A DNA stretch of 64,000 nt from Paractinoplanes tereljensis. GTDB taxonomy: Bacteria > Actinomycetota > Actinomycetes > Mycobacteriales > Micromonosporaceae. A model generated the notes under the pieces. That model was not told the DNA's origin and searched no databases. It saw nothing but the letters and a program-made list of their open reading frames with translations. The DNA lies in the NCBI RefSeq assembly GCF_016862435.1, contig NZ_BOMY01000041.1, positions 1-64,000 on the forward strand. The letters are read 5' to 3'. Position 1 is the first letter of the stretch. Each line of letters opens with the position of its first letter. Shown here in pieces: positions 60,065 through 64,000 of this stretch. Made by a program: the position numbers and the translations under genes.

Positions 60065-61265
60065 CGGCCATGAACGGCAGCATCGGGCGGATCAGGTCGA
60101 CCACCCGGATCTTGGCCAGGCCGGTGACGATGAAGCTGGCCGAACCGAGCGGTGGGGTGACCAGGGAGATGCCGAACACCGCCAGGCTGAAGATGGCGAA
60201 GTGCAGCTCGCCCATCCCGGCCTGGGCGGCCAGCGGCAGGAACAGCGGGATCAGTACGACCAGGGCGGGGATGCCGTCGAGCAGGGCGCCGAGAATCCAG
60301 AACAGGACCATGAGGATGGTGACGAAGACCAGGTAGTTGCCGGTGAATTGGCTGGTCCACTCGGCCAGTTCGTCGCCGACCTGGTCGTAGGCGAGCATGA
60401 AGGCGAGCAGTTGCGCGACCCCGACCAGGGACAGCACCACACCGCTGATGCGACCGGCGTTGACCAGGATGGTCTGCCAGTCGGATCGGGACACGCTGCG
60501 GTAGCCGACCGCCAGCAGCGCGGCGTAGAGAACGGCGACCGCGGCGGCCTCGGTGGCGGTGAAGATGCCGGCCAGGATGCCACCGAGAATGATCACCGGG
60601 GCGCCGAGCGGCAGCATCGCCGACACCGCAGCCCGGCCGAGCGCTTTCGCGGTGACCTCGACCCGTTCACCGGTCGGCTCGACGTACTTGGCATAGACGT
60701 AGATGACCACGCCCTTGGCCAGCGCAACGACGGCCGCCGGGATGAGCGCCGCGAGGAACAGGTCGCGGATCGAGATCTGCGCGACCGTGCCCAGCACGAT
60801 CATGGTGATCGAGGGTGGGATGAGGATGCCGGTGCCGGACGCGGCGGCCACGATGGCCGCGGCCCAGGGCCGCCGGTACCCGGCCTTGGCCATCGGCGGG
60901 ATCATGGTGGCGCCGATGGCCGCGGCGTCGGCGTTGACCGAGCCGGAGAGACCGGAGAAGAGCATGGTGGACGCGACCACGCTCATCCCCAGACCGCCGG
61001 GCAGCCAGCCGACCAGCATGGTGACGAACCGGACCAGGCGTTCGGCGGCTCCGGAGCGGTGCAGGATCTCGCCGGTGAGCACGAACAGCGGGATGGCCAG
61101 CAGCGTGAAACTGTCCAGGCCGTGATAGACCGACTGCGCCGCCGCGGACAGGGGCAGGCCGTCCCACCAGGCCTGGGCCAGTCCGACCGTGCCCAGGGCG
61201 GCCACCACCGGGACGCCGATCAGGATGAGCGCGACAATGCCCAGGAAGCCGGCGGCGAGGGTCAC
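59991..61265 (-). CDS. TRAP transporter large permease (DctM/SiaM-type)
   Basis: This 424-aa protein starts at a GTG at 61265 that overlaps the stop of the small-permease gene. Twelve or so membrane helices and typical blocks are present: SFTLLAIPLFVLTGEILHRSG, LFSGLSGSVNADAAAIG, GTGILIPPSITMIVLG and LVTPPLGSASFIVTGLA. It uses ion gradients to move the substrate released by the binding protein. With a pectin methylesterase next door, the cargo is plausibly a galacturonate-type sugar acid or oligomer. Confidence 0.92.
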   Translation of the reverse strand: MTLAAGFLGIVALILIGVPVVAALGTVGLAQAWWDGLPLSAAAQSVYHGLDSFTLLAIPLFVLTGEILHRSGAAERLVRFVTMLVGWLPGGLGMSVVASTMLFSGLSGSVNADAAAIGATMIPPMAKAGYRRPWAAAIVAAASGTGILIPPSITMIVLGTVAQISIRDLFLAALIPAAVVALAKGVVIYVYAKYVEPTGERVEVTAKALGRAAVSAMLPLGAPVIILGGILAGIFTATEAAAVAVLYAALLAVGYRSVSRSDWQTILVNAGRISGVVLSLVGVAQLLAFMLAYDQVGDELAEWTSQFTGNYLVFVTILMVLFWILGALLDGIPALVVLIPLFLPLAAQAGMGELHFAIFSLAVFGISLVTPPLGSASFIVTGLAKIRVVDLIRPMLPFMAVMFATILLLAYVPAFSEWLPSLVR

Positions 61266-61765
61266 ACGCCACCTCCGACCATTTCGACGTCGTCGCTGAC
61301 CTCGTCGGGCAGCGGCTGCGGCGCGATGAGTTCGACGACCGCGTGCAGCACGCCGAGCGCCGAACCGAGCGGGATGGCCAGCAGGATGGTCCACAGCGGA
61401 AGCCCGGCCGGAGTGGTCACGTCCCGCTGCTCGAGGATGTATTGGACGGTGCCGACGCCGAGCGCGACCAGGACGCCGCCGAGGAAGACGAGTTCGACCG
61501 AGCGGACGACGCGCCGGCCGCGGCCGGACAGCCGGCGTTCGTACAGGTTCAGGGTGACGTGGGCGTTGTCCCGCACCCCGATCGCGAAGCCGACGAACGC
61601 CACGTAGAGCAGCAGCCCGGTGGCCACCTCGGTGGACCACGACAGCGGTTGCGACAACGCGTACCGGAAGAGGACCTGGGCGAGGATCACCGCGACGATC
61701 GCGATGAGCAGGAGCCCGATGAGGATGTTCTCGGCGAGCGTGACCACCCGCAGTGCCGCTCTCAT
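61262..61765 (-). CDS. TRAP transporter small permease (DctQ-type)
   Basis: This 167-aa protein has four membrane helices. DctQ-family features are NILIGLLLIAIVAVILAQVLFRY, a W.E..T.LL.Y..F.G...G block (LSWSTEVATGLLLYVAFVGFA), and R.(N)AHV. It overlaps both neighbours by 4 bp, so the three TRAP genes are translated as a unit. Confidence 0.9.
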   Translation of the reverse strand: MRAALRVVTLAENILIGLLLIAIVAVILAQVLFRYALSQPLSWSTEVATGLLLYVAFVGFAIGVRDNAHVTLNLYERRLSGRGRRVVRSVELVFLGGVLVALGVGTVQYILEQRDVTTPAGLPLWTILLAIPLGSALGVLHAVVELIAPQPLPDEVSDDVEMVGGGV

Positions 61766-62757
61766 GCGACCGGAAGAAGCTTCATCAGGTCGCCGAACGT
61801 CGGCCGGTACTTGTCGAACACCGGTTTCAGGGCGGTCTGCATGGAGGCCACGTCGACGTCATCGTTGGACGTGGCCCCGGCGTCCTGTGCCTTCTTCACG
61901 AAGATGTCGGTCTGCGCGTTCCACAGCTCGCGTTCGTGATCCTGGGTCAGCTTGCCCGCCTGGACCAGCGCGTCCTGCACGTCGGCCGGCTGGTCGGCGA
62001 AGAACTTCTTGCTGACCATGAGCACGTCGACGCCTAGTTGGTGACGCGTCCAGGACCAGTGCTTCGCCTCCTCGACCTGCTTGCTGGAGACGTAGTAGAT
62101 CGGGTTGTTCTCGGCGCCATCGATCACTCCCTGCTGCAGCGCCGAGTAGATCTCGGTGGCCGGCAACGGGGTGGCCTGCGCGCCGAGGGCGTTGAACGAA
62201 TCGACGGTAACCGGGTTCTGCGGCACCCGGAGACGCAGGCCCTTGAGGTCGGCGGCAGCGTGTACCGGCCGCTTGGTGTTGTAGACGTTGCGGGTGCCGG
62301 TGTAGAACCACGACAGTACGGTCAGGCCGACGCCGTCCAGAATCTTCTTGCACTCGTCCCCGAGCGGGCCGGCCAGGGCGGTGAAGCCGTCCTCCGGTTT
62401 CGGGAACGCGTACGGCAGGGAGAGCACGCCGAGCCGCTTGTCGAACGCGGTGAGGTTACTGAACAGCGACTTCGACATCTGCAGGGTGCCGCTGCGGACT
62501 TGCTCGTTCATCCGGTTCGAGTCGCCCAGGGTGGCGTTCGGGAAGACCTTCACCTCGTATTTGCCGCCGGTCAGCGACTTCACCTGATCGCCGAACCAGC
62601 GTTCCGCCGCGATCTCCGGGTTGTCCTCGGCCACGTCGTCGCCGAGCCGGATCGTGGTGGCGCCACTGCCACCGCCACCGCTCCGGGGACGGCTGCAAGC
62701 GCTCAGACCGGCGGCCGTGACGGCCAACGAGAGCGACAGCACGCTTCGTCTGTTCAT
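61762..62757 (-). CDS. TRAP transporter substrate-binding lipoprotein (DctP-type)
   Basis: This 331-aa protein starts at an ATG behind GGGGAGAG. Its signal peptide ends in a lipobox (LSACS, Cys21), so it is tethered outside the membrane, as expected in a Gram-positive. DctP features are VKVFPNATLGDSNRMNEQVRSG, GLRLRVPQNPV (ligand-carboxylate Arg) and GVIDGAENNP. It binds an organic or uronic acid and delivers it to DctQM. It is divergent from the methylesterase gene at 63132. Confidence 0.92.
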   Translation of the reverse strand: MNRRSVLSLSLAVTAAGLSACSRPRSGGGGSGATTIRLGDDVAEDNPEIAAERWFGDQVKSLTGGKYEVKVFPNATLGDSNRMNEQVRSGTLQMSKSLFSNLTAFDKRLGVLSLPYAFPKPEDGFTALAGPLGDECKKILDGVGLTVLSWFYTGTRNVYNTKRPVHAAADLKGLRLRVPQNPVTVDSFNALGAQATPLPATEIYSALQQGVIDGAENNPIYYVSSKQVEEAKHWSWTRHQLGVDVLMVSKKFFADQPADVQDALVQAGKLTQDHERELWNAQTDIFVKKAQDAGATSNDDVDVASMQTALKPVFDKYRPTFGDLMKLLPVA

Positions 62758-62776
62758 CGAACTCTCCCCACACTCT

Positions 62777-62910
62777 GTCTACATATGTGGACGGCGTCCT
62801 GCATAAGGAATTGAAGGCCAAAGTAGAGACTCGCGTCGATCCGGTCAAGCACAAGCACGTTGGCGTTATCCAGGCCATCGCCCGAGGGCCGCGTGTTCAC
62901 ATATGTGGAT
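62777..62910. promoter_or_regulatory. Two ACATATGT palindromes in the TRAP/methylesterase divergent region
   Basis: GTCTACATATGTGGAC (62777-62792) is palindromic except for one pair. GTTCACATATGTGGAT (62895-62910) is a second copy. They sit 20 bp upstream of the DctP start and 222 bp upstream of the methylesterase start. The rest of the 374-bp gap (62758-63131) shows no gene. Confidence 0.55.
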
Positions 62911-63131
62911 GCCGAGCACATGCTGAGCAAATCCGCCGTACGCCCTGGGTCGGGGGTTTGCATTTATTTGCATCGATTGACCTGATCGGTGGGCAGTCGT
63001 AGGGTTCGGGTTCTCCCCGACCGGTACCGGCGTATGGCGATGCTCCGCGATCCACCGTCACGAGGCATCGGCCGGCGTAATGCGACGGCGGTACCGCGAG
63101 TCCCGCTTCCGCACGACCGAGGAGATCCACC

Positions 63132-64000
63132 GTGTCCAGAATTGTGAAATGGTCGGCCGCGCTCGCCGTGGTCGTCAGCGGCACCGCCGCCATCGTCGGC
63201 GTGACCGCACTGTCCTCCGCGGCCGCCACCACACTGACCGTCGCGGCCGACGGCACCGGCCAGTACAAGACCGTGCAGGCCGCGGTCAACGCGGTCGCCG
63301 CCAACAACTCCAGCCGGGCCACCATCAACATCAAGGCCGGCACCTACCGGGAGATCGTCACCATCCCGTCCAACAAGCCGTACATCACGCTGAACGGCAC
63401 CGGCTCCGGCCCGAGCAACGTGGTGATCGTCAACAACCGCAGCAATGCCGGCGGTTACGGCACCTTCGGCAGCGCCACGGTGACGGTCAACGCGAAGGAG
63501 TTCGTCGCGACCAACCTGACCTTCTCCAACGACTACGGCACCGGCAGCCAGGCCGTCGCGATCAACATGAACGGCGACAAGGGCATCTACAAGAACGTCC
63601 GGTTCCTCGGTAACCAGGACACCCTGCTGGCCAACACCCAACGGCAATACATCGCCAACTCGTACGTCGAGGGCACCGTCGACTTCATCTTCGGCGACGC
63701 CACCGCGGTCTTCAACGCGACGTCGATCTACGAGAAGCGCTCCACCGGCGGCCCGATCACGGCGGCCCGGACGCCGTCCGGCAACACCTACGGCTTCCTG
63801 ATCTACAAATCCACGATCACCGGCGCGACGAACAACACCACCCAGCTCGGCCGCCCGTGGGGCGCGTCCGCTCAGGTGCTGTTCCGTGAGTCGTCGCTCA
63901 GCGCGACCATCGCGACCGCGCAGCCGTGGATCGACATGTCCAGCAACTCCTGGAAGAACGCCCGTTTCTACGAGTACAAGAACACCGGCTCGGGCGCGAC
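63132..64000 (+). CDS. Secreted pectin methylesterase (CE8), partial
   Basis: The GTG at 63132 follows GAGGAG. The gene runs off the right edge after about 289 codons. The signal peptide is about residues 1-31 (LAVVVSGTAAIVGVTALSSAAA). CE8 active-site blocks are QAVAI, NQDTLL (Q162, D163), VDFIFGDATAVF (D184) and QLGRPWG (R241). There is no N-terminal CBM13, unlike the paralogue at 17.2 kb, but the beta-helix sequences are very similar (EKRSTGG, NARFYEYKNTGSGA). A C-terminal extension beyond the edge cannot be excluded. Confidence 0.92.
   Translation, partial: MSRIVKWSAALAVVVSGTAAIVGVTALSSAAATTLTVAADGTGQYKTVQAAVNAVAANNSSRATINIKAGTYREIVTIPSNKPYITLNGTGSGPSNVVIVNNRSNAGGYGTFGSATVTVNAKEFVATNLTFSNDYGTGSQAVAINMNGDKGIYKNVRFLGNQDTLLANTQRQYIANSYVEGTVDFIFGDATAVFNATSIYEKRSTGGPITAARTPSGNTYGFLIYKSTITGATNNTTQLGRPWGASAQVLFRESSLSATIATAQPWIDMSSNSWKNARFYEYKNTGSGA

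Noticed and set aside
62758..63131. Riboswitch or small RNA in the TRAP/methylesterase gap
   Set aside because: No conserved riboswitch core or terminator-like hairpin was seen; the two palindromes explain the visible structure.

Overview
The window is high-GC actinobacterial DNA, most likely from an Actinoplanes-like member of the Micromonosporaceae. This is inferred from the strong GC third-position bias, frequent GTG starts, SARP/BTAD regulators, an ESX-type cassette, BlaI/PadR regulators and a large secreted pectinolytic repertoire. No rRNA, tRNA or CRISPR array was seen.

Region 1 (1-11.9 kb, mostly minus strand) is a cluster of poorly characterised genes. It holds an M15 peptidase/hydrolase-like protein with hexapeptide repeats that runs off the left edge, two unknown proteins, a HExxHxxxH zinc-metalloprotease-like protein, a 766-aa protein sharing short 'SPF' motifs with the M15 protein, a 62-aa protein, a divergent small SARP regulator, a 192-aa protein and a secreted repeat protein with a C-terminal membrane anchor. 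A CGACGTTGA-type box lies upstream of three transcription units, one of them divergent to the SARP gene.

Region 2 (12-24.6 kb) starts with a decayed stretch and then a pectin/rhamnogalacturonan degradation locus: two PL1 pectate lyases, two CE12-type esterases (one secreted, one apparently cytoplasmic), a CBM13-pectin methylesterase, a PL1-CE8 fusion, a secreted beta-helix protein, a PmoA-like (DUF6807) protein and a ROK regulator. Three minus-strand promoters share a TTTGT(T/A)ACA box. The theme returns at the right end (60-64 kb) with a complete TRAP transporter (DctM, DctQ, DctP) and another pectin methylesterase entering from a divergent promoter that carries two ACATATGT palindromes.

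Region 3 (24.6-32.6 kb) has a MarR/FAD-monooxygenase divergent pair. It is followed by a tightly coupled three-gene operon, TIR-domain protein, degenerate P-loop NTPase and SPFH-like protein, with an XRE/TPR regulator upstream. This is the best candidate for an undescribed conflict or antiphage system.

Region 4 (32.7-45 kb) holds two two-component systems, each beside a related integral-membrane protein, plus BlaI- and PadR-type regulators, DedA, an FTR1-type iron permease, a truncated EfeO-like gene and a phosphoesterase remnant. Four copies of CTCCTACA-N3-TGTAGGAG link DedA, FTR1, the phosphoesterase remnant and the PadR gene.

Region 5 (45-59.7 kb) has a short AfsR-like regulator converging on an 8.5-kb secreted RHS polymorphic toxin with a deaminase-like C-terminus. 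Beyond it lie a decayed methyltransferase, a roughly 300-bp inverted-repeat element and a WXG/ESX-style secreted-protein cassette. Several genes are visibly broken (12.1, 36.0, 39.0, 56.0 and 59.8 kb), which suggests an actively rearranging part of the chromosome.
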